Below, one piece after another: positions 1 through 8,341 of a stretch of 64,000 nt of DNA. Made by a program: the position numbers and the translations under genes. Position 1 is the first letter of the stretch. Every line of letters starts with the position of its first letter. This DNA is from Fundicoccus sp052116145 (GTDB lineage: Bacteria > Bacillota > Bacilli > Lactobacillales > Aerococcaceae), in the NCBI RefSeq assembly GCF_052116145.1, contig NZ_JBQKLQ010000007.1:95702-159701 (forward strand), written 5' to 3'. Below the pieces are notes generated by a model. That model ran no database searches and was not told the origin of the DNA. It saw only the letters and a program-made list of their open reading frames with translations.

Positions 1-305
1 CCTGGAACTACTTTCTGACGGAATTTAACTTTGTTCAATCCGCCTAAATAAGCCGTTTTACCTTCAAAACCATCCATTTTTAATAACGGAATTGATCCTG
101 CTTGGGCCAAAGCTTCAACAATTAATACTCCTGGAAATACTGGTTCACCAGGGAAATGTCCTTGGAAAACTTCTTCATTAATTGTTACGTTTTTACGGCA
201 GACAACTTTTTCACCTGGAATTAATTCGTCTACTGCATCGATAAAGAAAATTGGGTAACGGTTCGGAATAATATCCATTACTTGTTGTGCTGTTAAAATA
301 GTCAT
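1..305 (-). CDS. fabZ: 3-hydroxyacyl-ACP dehydratase FabZ (C-terminus beyond window)
   Basis: Dehydrates 3-hydroxyacyl-ACP to trans-2-enoyl-ACP in the type II fatty-acid elongation cycle (cytosol). The 101 visible residues carry the hot-dog-fold signature: the active-site His in GHFPGEPVFPGV and the helix VEALAQAG with its catalytic Glu. The ATG lies just after an AGGAGG-like site. It is the last visible gene of the fab/acc operon and follows accB by 22 bases; accC, accD and accA would be expected next, outside the window. FabZ and the dehydratase/isomerase FabN of enterococci are close paralogues, so a FabN-like isomerase activity cannot be excluded from this fragment. Confidence 0.93.
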   Translation of the reverse strand, partial: MTILTAQQVMDIIPNRYPIFFIDAVDELIPGEKVVCRKNVTINEEVFQGHFPGEPVFPGVLIVEALAQAGSIPLLKMDGFEGKTAYLGGLNKVKFRQKVVP

Positions 306-327
306 TTTTTATGTCCTCCTGAGGGTG

Positions 328-816
328 TTATTTAATACGTACGAGCGGTTGATTAAATTCAACCACCGCTTCATTTTCAACTAAAATTTCGGTTATAACG
401 CCTGATTTTGGCGCTTGAATTTCGTTCATTAGTTTCATCGCTTCAATTAAGACGATCACATCACCTTTTTCTACAGTGTCGCCGACCTTAACAAAGGGAT
501 CTGCTTCAGGATTCGCTTGTAAATAAGCAACTCCTACCATTGGTGATAATACTGTTTCACCTTGGGCTACAGCTTCATTATTAACCTCAGTAGTTTCTGC
601 AGAATTAGTTGATCCGACAGAAGTTTGCTGTGATGTAGTTTCACGAACCTGTATGTTAGTGGAGCCATCTGCTTGAGCAATAACGTTAGAAGTTGGTGAA
701 GTCATTAAACCATCTTTTGATAAGATGACGTGATCTCCAGCGTGAGTGTAATCAACATAACTAACGCTCGATGTTTCCAAACGGTCAATTAATTTTAATA
801 ATTCTTCAAATTGCAT
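328..816 (-). CDS. accB: biotin carboxyl carrier protein of acetyl-CoA carboxylase
   Basis: Carries the biotin that shuttles CO2 between AccC and AccAD to make malonyl-CoA. The 162-residue protein has an N-terminal region, a Thr/Ser/Gln-rich flexible linker (about residues 40-85) and a C-terminal biotinyl domain (about 88-162) with the site EAMKLM; the biotinylated Lys is residue 128. I chose the ATG at 816, two bases after the fabF stop, rather than the upstream in-frame TTG at 834, because the family starts with the MQFEELLKLI-type helix. The Shine-Dalgarno is modest (GGGACGG inside the end of fabF), suggesting translational coupling to fabF. Confidence 0.95.
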   Translation of the reverse strand: MQFEELLKLIDRLETSSVSYVDYTHAGDHVILSKDGLMTSPTSNVIAQADGSTNIQVRETTSQQTSVGSTNSAETTEVNNEAVAQGETVLSPMVGVAYLQANPEADPFVKVGDTVEKGDVIVLIEAMKLMNEIQAPKSGVITEILVENEAVVEFNQPLVRIK

Positions 817-818
817 GC

Positions 819-2054
819 TTAGGCACCGTCCCAACGTTTAAAGCAAAGAACCGCATTGTGTCCACCGAAGCCTAGTGAGTTCGATAGAACATAGTTTAAT
901 GCTTGCTTGCGTCCCTCGCCTGGTACATAATCTAAATCACATTCTGGATCAGCATTCTGTAAACCTAGAGTAGCGGGTACAAAACCTTCTTGTAAAGCTT
1001 TTACACAAGCGATGGCTTCAACACCACCAGCTGCACCTAATAAATGTCCAAAGTGACCTTTAGAACTAGAAATCGCTACTTTATGAGCATGTTCTCCAAG
1101 TGCATACTTAATCGCAACTGTTTCTCCTGAATCATTTGTTGGAGTACTTGTACCATGAGCATTGATATAATCAACTTGCTCTGGTTCAATTCCTGCCATT
1201 GACATAGCAGATTTCATTGCTTCTCCTGCACCACTTCCATCTGGACTTGGCGCTGTCATATGATATGCGTCAGAGTTTGCACCATAGCCTACGACTTCTG
1301 CTAAAATTTTTGCACCTCGTGCTTGAGCTGATTCTAACGATTCCATAAATACGACCCCAGCACCTTCACCCATAACAAAACCATCACGGTCACGATCAAA
1401 CGGACGTGAAGCTGTGTTTGGATCTTCGTTAGTTGAAAGAGCAGTCAAAGCAGCAAATCCAGCAATACCGATTTCATTAATCGTGCCTTCAGCGCCTCCC
1501 GCAAGTGCAGCATCTAATAAACCTGCTTGAATTTTCAAGAAAGCTTCACCGATTGAGTTAGTTGCACTCGCACATGCCGTAACGATATCTAAACTAATCC
1601 CTTTAGCACCCAATTTCATTGAAATGTTACCAGCACCCATATTACCAATCGTTAACGGGACAAATAAAGGTGGGACACGTTTTGGTCCTTTGGCAATCAT
1701 TTTACGAATGCCATTTTCAATTTCAACTAAACCACCAATACCTGAGCTGACTAAAACACCTACTCGGTGTGCATTTGAAGCAATATCATAGCCACTCATT
1801 GCATGAGCCTCAACTGAAGCTGCAATCCCGTATTGTGAGAATAAATCCATACGACGATATTCTTTACGATCCATCGTAAACGTTGGATCAAACTCTTTAA
1901 CTTCTGCTGCTACCGTAATACCCGTTTGACTTGCATCAAAACGCGTAATTGGTGCAACGCCTGTGTTACCTTCTTTTAAGTTCTTCCAAAAAACATCCGT
2001 ATTATTTCCAATCGGAGAAACAGTTCCGATTCCAGTTATTACTACCCTTTTCAT
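819..2054 (-). CDS. fabF: 3-oxoacyl-ACP synthase II (KAS II) FabF
   Basis: Condenses malonyl-ACP with acyl-ACP in each elongation round. At 411 residues it has the usual family length. The Cys-His-His triad is visible: Cys161 in VTACASATNSIGEA, one His in NAHGTSTPTND and one in KGHFGHLLGAAGG. It sits between fabG and accB in the operon. Enterococci use a FabF paralogue (FabO) for unsaturated-chain synthesis; nothing in this sequence alone distinguishes that role, but the operon position matches standard FabF. Confidence 0.97.
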   Translation of the reverse strand: MKRVVITGIGTVSPIGNNTDVFWKNLKEGNTGVAPITRFDASQTGITVAAEVKEFDPTFTMDRKEYRRMDLFSQYGIAASVEAHAMSGYDIASNAHRVGVLVSSGIGGLVEIENGIRKMIAKGPKRVPPLFVPLTIGNMGAGNISMKLGAKGISLDIVTACASATNSIGEAFLKIQAGLLDAALAGGAEGTINEIGIAGFAALTALSTNEDPNTASRPFDRDRDGFVMGEGAGVVFMESLESAQARGAKILAEVVGYGANSDAYHMTAPSPDGSGAGEAMKSAMSMAGIEPEQVDYINAHGTSTPTNDSGETVAIKYALGEHAHKVAISSSKGHFGHLLGAAGGVEAIACVKALQEGFVPATLGLQNADPECDLDYVPGEGRKQALNYVLSNSLGFGGHNAVLCFKRWDGA

Positions 2055-2097
2055 GTTAGTCCTCCTTGTAAACTTCTATCTGATTGTAGTCGCCTGA

Positions 2098-2820
2098 CTA
2101 CATATTCATTCCACCGTTAACTTCGATGACTTGACCAGTGATATAGCGATTATTAATTAAAAAATCAACTGTCTGAGCAATTTCTTCCACTTGACCAAAA
2201 CGTTTTAAAGGAATTTGACTTAACATTGAATCTTTCACCCGGTCGCTAAGTTGATCGGTCATATCGGTTTCAATAAAACCTGGGGCAATCGCGTTAACTG
2301 TAATCGCTCGCGACGATAATTCGCGCGCTAGAGCTTTAGTCAAACCAATCACACCGGCCTTACTTGCAGCATAGTTCACTTGTCCAGCATTTCCTGTTAC
2401 ACCTACAATGCTTGATAAGTTAATTATGGTTCCAGATTTCTGTTTCAACATAATTGGTGTAATGTGACGACACATATTGAAAGTACCATTTAAGTTTGTT
2501 TGAATCACTGAAGCAAAATCTTCTTCGCTCATACGCATCATTAATCCATCACGCGTAATACCAGCATTATTAATCAGCACATCGATTTTACCAAACTCAG
2601 CTTTTATTTCATTAATCATGTCTTTAGCAACATTAAAGTCGCTAATATTCCCAATTGCTTGGCCAACTTTCACATCATACTCTTCAAATTCTTTTAGAAT
2701 ACTTTCATCAATTGCTTTACGACTATTTAAGATCACCTGATGGCCTTGGCTGGCTAGATGTTTTGCAATCCCTAAGCCAATTCCTCGTGAACTTCCCGTA
2801 ATTAAAACTGTTAAACTCAT
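2098..2820 (-). CDS. fabG: 3-oxoacyl-ACP reductase FabG
   Basis: NADPH-dependent reduction of 3-oxoacyl-ACP. It is a 240-residue classical short-chain dehydrogenase: Rossmann glycine motif TGSSRGIG at about residues 8-15, the NNAG motif at about 84-87, and the catalytic Ser137, Tyr150 and Lys154. It overlaps the end of fabD by four bases (ATGA-type coupling). Its position between fabD and fabF is the conserved order in Lactobacillales fab operons. Confidence 0.96.
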   Translation of the reverse strand: MSLTVLITGSSRGIGLGIAKHLASQGHQVILNSRKAIDESILKEFEEYDVKVGQAIGNISDFNVAKDMINEIKAEFGKIDVLINNAGITRDGLMMRMSEEDFASVIQTNLNGTFNMCRHITPIMLKQKSGTIINLSSIVGVTGNAGQVNYAASKAGVIGLTKALARELSSRAITVNAIAPGFIETDMTDQLSDRVKDSMLSQIPLKRFGQVEEIAQTVDFLINNRYITGQVIEVNGGMNM

Positions 2821-3773
2821 TCGTTTTCTCCTCCATTAAGAAATGGTTGAATCTCCGCTACATCTTCTAATTTATCGATGACTAAACATGCCGGTGTGTC
2901 TTTTTCACGTTTTAGCATTTGTGCTAAAGTTTTTCCAGGTCCAATTTGGATAATATGTGTGACACCTTGCTTTGAAAAGAAATCAATTGTTTGACGCCAT
3001 TTAACTGGTTCTGTTAAATGACGGACTAAAAGATTTTTAACATTAGATACATCATGCGCTTCCACTGTCGTATTACTTATTACTAGTGTTTCTGTTTGTG
3101 AAAACTCTACTCCACTTAATACTTCTGCAAACGGCTCAGCAGTAGCTGACATTAATGGGCTATGAAATGGCCCTTCCACTTTAAGTGGCATTGTTTTTTT
3201 ATAACCTAATTCTTTTGCACGTTTTTTAAATAACGTAGTCGTTATCTCAGTGCCTGCCAAAATAACTTGCTGGCTAGAATTGATATTAGCAATATACAGT
3301 TCTTCATGTGATTCTTTAATTTCATTGACAATTAACTCAATTTCTTCAAATGGCATCTGCATCACTGCAAGCATTTGAACTGGAGTTGCTTTAGCTAAAA
3401 TTTCACAGTGACGAGACATAATTTCCCCACGTGCTTTCAATAACTGATAGCCCGCTTCTTTAGGTAACATGCCACTCGCCATTAAAGCTGTATACTCCCC
3501 TAAACTTAATCCAGCCATAAAAGTAATGGCTGGAAGATTTGGGGCAATACTATTGAATATGGCAAGGCTCGTTGCCGTGATAGCAACTTGTGCATTGCGA
3601 GTTTCTTTAAATTGATCGAGATCTGACTCAATCCATTCACGAATAGGCATTCCTTCTGTTGCAGCTTCTGCTAATTCAAATTCTTCTTTGGCTGTAGCAT
3701 ATTCGGTTTGAAAGTCTAAGCCCATTCCCTCGTAATGAGCGCCTTGACCATTAAATATAATTGCAAGTTTCAT
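2817..3773 (-). CDS. fabD: malonyl-CoA:ACP transacylase FabD
   Basis: Transfers malonyl from CoA to ACP, supplying the elongation substrate. The 318-residue protein shows the N-terminal NGQGAHYEGMG segment and the nucleophile elbow GLSLGEYTAL with Ser90. The conserved His of the acyltransferase fold lies in the GPFHSPLM segment. It overlaps fabG by four bases and follows fabK by 44 bases. Confidence 0.96.
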   Translation of the reverse strand: MKLAIIFNGQGAHYEGMGLDFQTEYATAKEEFELAEAATEGMPIREWIESDLDQFKETRNAQVAITATSLAIFNSIAPNLPAITFMAGLSLGEYTALMASGMLPKEAGYQLLKARGEIMSRHCEILAKATPVQMLAVMQMPFEEIELIVNEIKESHEELYIANINSSQQVILAGTEITTTLFKKRAKELGYKKTMPLKVEGPFHSPLMSATAEPFAEVLSGVEFSQTETLVISNTTVEAHDVSNVKNLLVRHLTEPVKWRQTIDFFSKQGVTHIIQIGPGKTLAQMLKREKDTPACLVIDKLEDVAEIQPFLNGGENE

Positions 3774-3817
3774 CGATTGCCCCTTCTATCTTTCAGACTT
3801 TAGTAATATATAATTGC

Positions 3818-4777
3818 TTATAATTCAAAGAACGCTTGACGTTCAAGATAAACAGCTTTTGCACCATTTATATAATCTAAAATGATTTCTTGAACACTTT
3901 CTTCTTTAGTAATTAACCCAGCGATTTGACCTGCCATCATCGAGCCTGTTTCAGTATTACCTTCAACAACAGCACGTCTTAATGCACCTTTTGCCAACTC
4001 TTCTAGTTTTTCAAAATCAGGATTTTCTTTCCCGGTTTCTTCTTTTTCAACTTGTAAGTATTGGGTTGTGAGCTTATTACGTAACACTCTAACTGGGTGA
4101 CCATTAATTTGACCAGTAACTACTGTATCAATGTCACTCGCTTTTAAGATCGCATTTTTAAAGTTAGGATGAGCATTTGACTCTGTAGAAACAACAAAGC
4201 GAGTCCCAACTTGAATTCCCTGAGCACCAAGCATTAATGCTGCTGCTAGAGAACGTCCGTCTCCAAAACCACCTGCTGCAATTACAGGAATCGAAACAGC
4301 GTCCACAACTTGAGGTAGTAGCGTAAGAGTCGTCAATTTCCCAATATGACCCCCTGCTTCCATCCCCTCAACAACAATGGCTGTAGCACCAATTCGTTCC
4401 ATTCTTTTAGCTAATGCAACGGAAGCTACAACAGGAATCACACTAATACCTGCTTCTTGAAAGCGAGTCATGTATTTCCCAGGGTTACCCGCACCTGTTG
4501 TAATAATTTTAATACCTGATGCGATTAAATAATCAACCACTTCTTCAACATGTGGGTTTAATAACATCACATTGACCGCGAACGGTTTGCTTGTTTTACT
4601 TTTCATGTCTTCGACTTTTTTCTGCACAAGTTCAACTGGATCATGACCAGTACCTATTACGCCAAGACCACCCGCATTTGAAACAGCGCTGGCTAAATCT
4701 GCATCTGCTACCCAAGCCATTGCGCCTTGCACGATTGGGTATTCAATATTTAATAATTCTGTGATCGCTGTTTTCAT
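3818..4777 (-). CDS. fabK: FMN-dependent enoyl-ACP reductase FabK
   Basis: Reduces trans-2-enoyl-ACP to acyl-ACP, the final step of each elongation cycle, using a TIM-barrel nitronate-monooxygenase-like fold with FMN. The 319-residue sequence begins with IEYPIVQGAMAWVADADLA and has the FMN phosphate-binding glycine segments AAGGFGDGRSLAAAL and GAQGIQVGTRF. FabK in place of FabI is the streptococcal/enterococcal arrangement, which usually gives resistance to triclosan-type FabI inhibitors; a second reductase elsewhere in the genome cannot be excluded. Confidence 0.96.
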   Translation of the reverse strand: MKTAITELLNIEYPIVQGAMAWVADADLASAVSNAGGLGVIGTGHDPVELVQKKVEDMKSKTSKPFAVNVMLLNPHVEEVVDYLIASGIKIITTGAGNPGKYMTRFQEAGISVIPVVASVALAKRMERIGATAIVVEGMEAGGHIGKLTTLTLLPQVVDAVSIPVIAAGGFGDGRSLAAALMLGAQGIQVGTRFVVSTESNAHPNFKNAILKASDIDTVVTGQINGHPVRVLRNKLTTQYLQVEKEETGKENPDFEKLEELAKGALRRAVVEGNTETGSMMAGQIAGLITKEESVQEIILDYINGAKAVYLERQAFFEL

Positions 4778-4796
4778 GTTTATCTTCCTTCTTTAA

Positions 4797-5021
4797 TTAA
4801 GCTTCTAGACTTTCGATGTATTTAACTAAGTCTTCAACTGTTTTTAAGTTTTGGTCAGTATCAATGGTAATATCTAATTCGTCTTCGATTTCGCTGATGA
4901 TTTGGAATACATCTAAACTGTCTGCTTTTAAATCGTTCTCGAAGTCAGTTGCTAATGCTACTTCACTCGCTTCAATACCTAATTGATCCACAATAATTTC
5001 TTTTACTTTTTCGAATACCAT
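4797..5021 (-). CDS. acpP: acyl carrier protein
   Basis: Carries growing acyl chains on a phosphopantetheine arm. The 74-residue acidic protein has the invariant attachment motif DSLD with Ser35 (LKADSLDVFQII). It is placed between fabH and fabK, as in streptococcal and enterococcal fab operons. Some genomes hold a second AcpP near plsX, with this copy dedicated to fatty-acid synthesis or FabT control; the window shows only this one. Confidence 0.96.
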   Translation of the reverse strand: MVFEKVKEIIVDQLGIEASEVALATDFENDLKADSLDVFQIISEIEDELDITIDTDQNLKTVEDLVKYIESLEA

Positions 5022-5050
5022 AATAATTTTCCTCCAAATATTTGTTTTTT

Positions 5051-5998
5051 TTATAGTTTAATACTGATATTTCCCCACGCTAAGCCGCCACCAAAACCAC
5101 ACATTACGATTGTTTGAGAACCGTCTAAAGCCAATTTATTATCTTTCACAAGTTCGTCTAGTAGAACCGGTATACTTGCTGCCGATAAATTTGCGACTTT
5201 TGATATGTTTGATGGTATTTGTGTTTGTGAGATTTTAAGCTTTTTAACAATTATATCTAACAAGCGTTGATTAGCTTGGTGGCAAATCAAATAGTCATAA
5301 TTTTCAACACGTTCTGTCATGAAGTTCCCAAGAGACTTAATCACTGTACGATTAACAAAATTAAAGACGTCACGCCCTAGCATGCTCATGACATTTTTGC
5401 CTTCTGCATTAGGATTAACAGCGATGGATAACTTATCATCTTCTATCGCATGTAGTTCGCTTTGATAATTTGGCAAGCCAGTTCCATCATGTTTAATTAG
5501 AACGGCACCCGCTCCATCACCAAACAATACCGCTGTACTTCGATCAGAAAAATCTAAAATCTGACTCATCTTCTCAGCACCAATCACTAAAGTGTATCCT
5601 TCAGTTTTTGATCGTGACATTTGTTCTGCTATATCCAGTGCCATAACAAACCCACTACATGCTCCGCTGACATCAAAGCCCCAAGCGTCGTTGATTCTTA
5701 ATGCTGCTTGAACTTGATTAGCAACTGATGGTGTAGGCGCATTAGCCGACATCGTTGCTACAACAATCAATTTAATCTCTTGTACAACGTCAGTTTCAAG
5801 TTTTGAAAGTAAGTCTTGTGCAGCTTTCGTGGCGAGATTAGCAACTGTTTCGTCTTTTAGGGCGAAATAGCGCTGTGTAATACCTGAACGCTGTTCAATC
5901 CACTCATGGGATGAGTCGATTTGAAATTGTTCGATTAATTGATCATTCGTCAGAACTGTTTCTGGCAAGTAAGAGCCTGTCGCAATAAGTTTACTCAT
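5051..5998 (-). CDS. fabH: 3-oxoacyl-ACP synthase III FabH
   Basis: Starts fatty-acid synthesis by condensing acetyl-CoA (or a branched acyl-CoA) with malonyl-ACP. The 315-residue protein has Cys114 in SGACSGFVMAL, His in ICHQANQRLLD and Asn in the ANLSAASIP region, the KAS III triad. It is the first enzyme gene after fabT, 12 bases downstream, so regulator and pathway are co-transcribed. Confidence 0.95.
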   Translation of the reverse strand: MSKLIATGSYLPETVLTNDQLIEQFQIDSSHEWIEQRSGITQRYFALKDETVANLATKAAQDLLSKLETDVVQEIKLIVVATMSANAPTPSVANQVQAALRINDAWGFDVSGACSGFVMALDIAEQMSRSKTEGYTLVIGAEKMSQILDFSDRSTAVLFGDGAGAVLIKHDGTGLPNYQSELHAIEDDKLSIAVNPNAEGKNVMSMLGRDVFNFVNRTVIKSLGNFMTERVENYDYLICHQANQRLLDIIVKKLKISQTQIPSNISKVANLSAASIPVLLDELVKDNKLALDGSQTIVMCGFGGGLAWGNISIKL

Positions 5999-6010
5999 GA
6001 TATCTTCCTT

Positions 6011-6487
6011 TTATTTCGTTTTGGTTTTCGTTTTGGTTTTCATTTCATCTAAGAATGAATGTAGATTTCTTAAGCCTTTTTGAAGAGCTAAAGCTTCTGT
6101 TTCATTCAATCCTGATAATGTTTGGTGGACCATGTTGAGATGGAATTTCCGATGAAGTCGATACAGCAATTTTCCGCGTTTAGTTAAACGTAAATTTACT
6201 ACACGTCGATCTTCTGGCAACCGCACTCTTTCCACATAGCCTTTTTTCACTAAATTCTGAACAGACACGGATAAAGTTCCGACTGTCACACTTAATTTCT
6301 TCGCGACTTCGGATGAACTTAATTCAGCAGTCAAACCAATCGCTTCAATTGTATGCATCTCTTTTATTGTTAAGTCAAAGAATTCACTTTCTTTTAATGC
6401 GCTCTCTTCAATTAACAAAATTTCATTGAAAATCATAACTAAATATTCATTAATCTCATGAATGGTCTCAAATTCCAAATACGTCAC
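6011..6487 (-). CDS. fabT: MarR-family fatty-acid synthesis repressor FabT
   Basis: Winged-helix repressor that, in the family, binds the fab promoter with long-chain acyl-ACP as corepressor. The core includes INEYLVMIFNEILLIEE, TIKEMHTIEAIG and the wing region with DRRVVNLRLTKRG. The frame opens at a GTG (6487), but the sequence GAGGTG at that point is itself a good Shine-Dalgarno for a TTG at 6478, which would start the protein at the LEFETIHEINEY segment; I cannot decide between them. The C-terminus ends in four Lys-Thr pairs plus a Lys, encoded by a 12-base tandem repeat not usual for the family. It heads the fab operon. Confidence 0.93.
   Translation of the reverse strand: MTYLEFETIHEINEYLVMIFNEILLIEESALKESEFFDLTIKEMHTIEAIGLTAELSSSEVAKKLSVTVGTLSVSVQNLVKKGYVERVRLPEDRRVVNLRLTKRGKLLYRLHRKFHLNMVHQTLSGLNETEALALQKGLRNLHSFLDEMKTKTKTKTK
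6014..6042. repeat. 12-bp tandem repeat at the 3' end of fabT
   Basis: The unit tttcgttttggt occurs twice in a row (6014-6025 and 6026-6037) and starts a third time. In frame it encodes the Lys-Thr repeats of the FabT tail. Because the unit is a multiple of three, copy-number change would lengthen or shorten the tail without a frameshift. Confidence 0.85.
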
Positions 6488-6507
6488 CTCATTCCAAAAA
6501 TATATGT

Positions 6508-6568
6508 TTTGATTATCAAACTATTTGATGTTCAAAGTTTATTATAGCTAAGATATTTTGTCAACCAA
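6508..6568 (-). promoter_or_regulatory. fab operon promoter with two tandem FabT-type operators
   Basis: On the minus strand TTGACA (6559-6564) is followed after 17 bases by TAAACT (6536-6541); an overlapping alternative is TTGGTT (6563-6568), 16 bases, TATAAT (6541-6546). Directly downstream are two palindromes: TTTGATTATCAAA (6508-6520, perfect arms of six around one base) and TTTGATGTTCAAA (6524-6536, arms of five). They closely resemble the published streptococcal FabT box (TTTGA-N-TCAAA type) and are centred 16 bases apart. Occupancy would block transcription of fabT itself and the whole operon, so autorepression is inferred. Confidence 0.82.
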
Positions 6569-6651
6569 TATAATGGTTAAATATTTCCTAAGTAAAAAGG
6601 AACGTCATTAAAATGCAACTTGTAATCGTGTTCATTTTTTATAAGAATATA

Positions 6652-6697
6652 TAACAATAAAAATAGTGCTAACTACTTTAGAGTAATTAGCACTATT
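6652..6697 (-). terminator. intrinsic terminator of gdhA
   Basis: Inverted repeat with AATAGTGCTAA arms extended by a wobble pair to about 16 bp (6662-6677 with 6681-6697), followed on the minus strand by a T-rich stretch. It lies 27 bases after the gdhA stop and separates gdhA from the fab operon promoter. Confidence 0.8.
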
Positions 6698-6723
6698 CTT
6701 TAGATTAATCCTTTTACAAAAAA

Positions 6724-8067
6724 TTAAACGACACCATGAATTAACATTAATTCGACTGTTTTTTCGAATGACGCAATGTCAGCGCCTGATGCATAATCTA
6801 ACCCTAAGTCGTATGTTTCACAGGCAGTTAAACAACTTTGGAAAATACTCTTCATAATTCCTTGCAATGTTTCGTCCACTTGTTCTTGCGTCCATCTTTG
6901 ACGCATAGAGTTTTGACTCATCTCTAATGCTGATACTGCGACCCCCCCAGCATTAGCTGCTTTACCTGGCCCATAATAGATACCGTGTTGTTTGTAGATT
7001 TTCACAGCTTCTGATTTACTTGGCATATTGGCACCTTCAGCAACGAATTTCACACCGTTAGTTGCTAAACGCTGTGCTTGATTTGCATCAATCTCATTTT
7101 GAGTGGCACACGGTAGAGCAATATCCGCTGTCACATCTAAATCCCAAACAGATCCTTCAGCGTGGGTTACTGCTGGATATTTGTCCAGATATTTAGCAAT
7201 TCTTTCCCGTCCAGATACCTTTAGTTCATAAACTAATTCTAAGTCGATACCATTCTCGTCATAAATTGCACTGTTAGAATCACTCATCGAAACAACGATA
7301 CCTCCAAACTCTTGAACTTTACGCGCGGCATAGTATGCAACGTTTCCTGATCCAGAAATCATGACACGTTTACCTTTTAAGTTGTCTTCTACTTGCCTTA
7401 ACATTTCGTTCAAGAAGTAAACAAGACCGAAACCAGTCGCTTCTGTCCTTCCTAGACTTCCTCCCGCCGGAATTGGTTTGCCTGTTAGAACACCTGCTTC
7501 TGGACCATTCAAACGTTTATATTGTCCTAAGAAATAACCAATTTCTCGTGCACCAACACCAATGTCTCCTGCTGGAACATCCACATCTGGTCCTACGTAA
7601 CGTGCTAATTCTGTCATAAAACTTTGACAAAAACGCATCACTTCTTGTTCTGATTTACCTTTCGGATCAAAATCAGCTCCACCCTTACCGCCACCTATCG
7701 GTAGGCCTGTTAGGCTATTCTTAAATATTTGTTCGAAGCCTAAGAACTTTAGAATGCTCTGATTTACGGTTGGGTGGAAACGAATCCCACCTTTATACGG
7801 ACCAGCTAAAGAGCTAAATTGCACACGGTAGGCACGATTTACTTGGACTTGGCCACTATCATCTACCCAAGGTACTCGGAAAGAGATAATTCTTTCTGGT
7901 TCAGTAATTCTTTCTAAGACGGCTTGTTTTCGATAATCTGGGTTAGCAAGAATAACTGGTTCAATTGCATCTAAGAACTCTTTGACAGCTTGCAAAAACT
8001 CTCCCTCATGTGGATAAATTGCCTCTAGCTTCTCATAGACCTCTTGTGTATATTTTTTTTCGTTCAC
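6724..8067 (-). CDS. gdhA: NADP-specific glutamate dehydrogenase
   Basis: Interconverts 2-oxoglutarate plus ammonia and glutamate; the hexameric short-subunit class is usually anabolic and NADPH-linked. The 447-residue length is standard. Key features are KGGIRFHP, the catalytic-Lys segment LTGLPIGGGKGGADFDPKG, and the Rossmann motif SGSGNVAYYAA. The start is GTG at 8067, nine bases after an AGGAGA site; an alternative GTG inside that site runs straight into a stop. Monocistronic between its own terminator and the divergent efp gene. Confidence 0.95.
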   Translation of the reverse strand: MNEKKYTQEVYEKLEAIYPHEGEFLQAVKEFLDAIEPVILANPDYRKQAVLERITEPERIISFRVPWVDDSGQVQVNRAYRVQFSSLAGPYKGGIRFHPTVNQSILKFLGFEQIFKNSLTGLPIGGGKGGADFDPKGKSEQEVMRFCQSFMTELARYVGPDVDVPAGDIGVGAREIGYFLGQYKRLNGPEAGVLTGKPIPAGGSLGRTEATGFGLVYFLNEMLRQVEDNLKGKRVMISGSGNVAYYAARKVQEFGGIVVSMSDSNSAIYDENGIDLELVYELKVSGRERIAKYLDKYPAVTHAEGSVWDLDVTADIALPCATQNEIDANQAQRLATNGVKFVAEGANMPSKSEAVKIYKQHGIYYGPGKAANAGGVAVSALEMSQNSMRQRWTQEQVDETLQGIMKSIFQSCLTACETYDLGLDYASGADIASFEKTVELMLIHGVV

Positions 8068-8341
8068 TTAATTCACTCTCCTTATACCAATCAAATATTT
8101 TAGTGTTGAAGCAAAAATAACATTTTCCTACTATAATAATAGTCTGAAATGGTTACTTATCTTTCACTTCAAAATTATAGCATAGATTCATAAAAATTAA
8201 AATTCTCTCATTAAGCATTGTTATTTTTAATTTAGTCCGGTAGTTTGCATATTTTGGTATAAATACTGAGACTATGATAATTAATGACATTATTTATGCT
8301 ATAATGAGTGAGTAAATTTCGAATATAAAGGAGACATCTCA
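8068..8341. promoter_or_regulatory. divergent gdhA/efp intergenic region with efp promoter
   Basis: For efp (plus strand) there is an extended -10, TG-C-TATAAT, at 8297-8305 with no good -35, and a strong Shine-Dalgarno AAAGGAGA at 8327-8334. For gdhA (minus strand) an A/T-rich TATTAT/TATAGT cluster near 8131-8140 could be the -10, but no convincing -35 is seen. No riboswitch-like structure was recognised. Confidence 0.55.
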
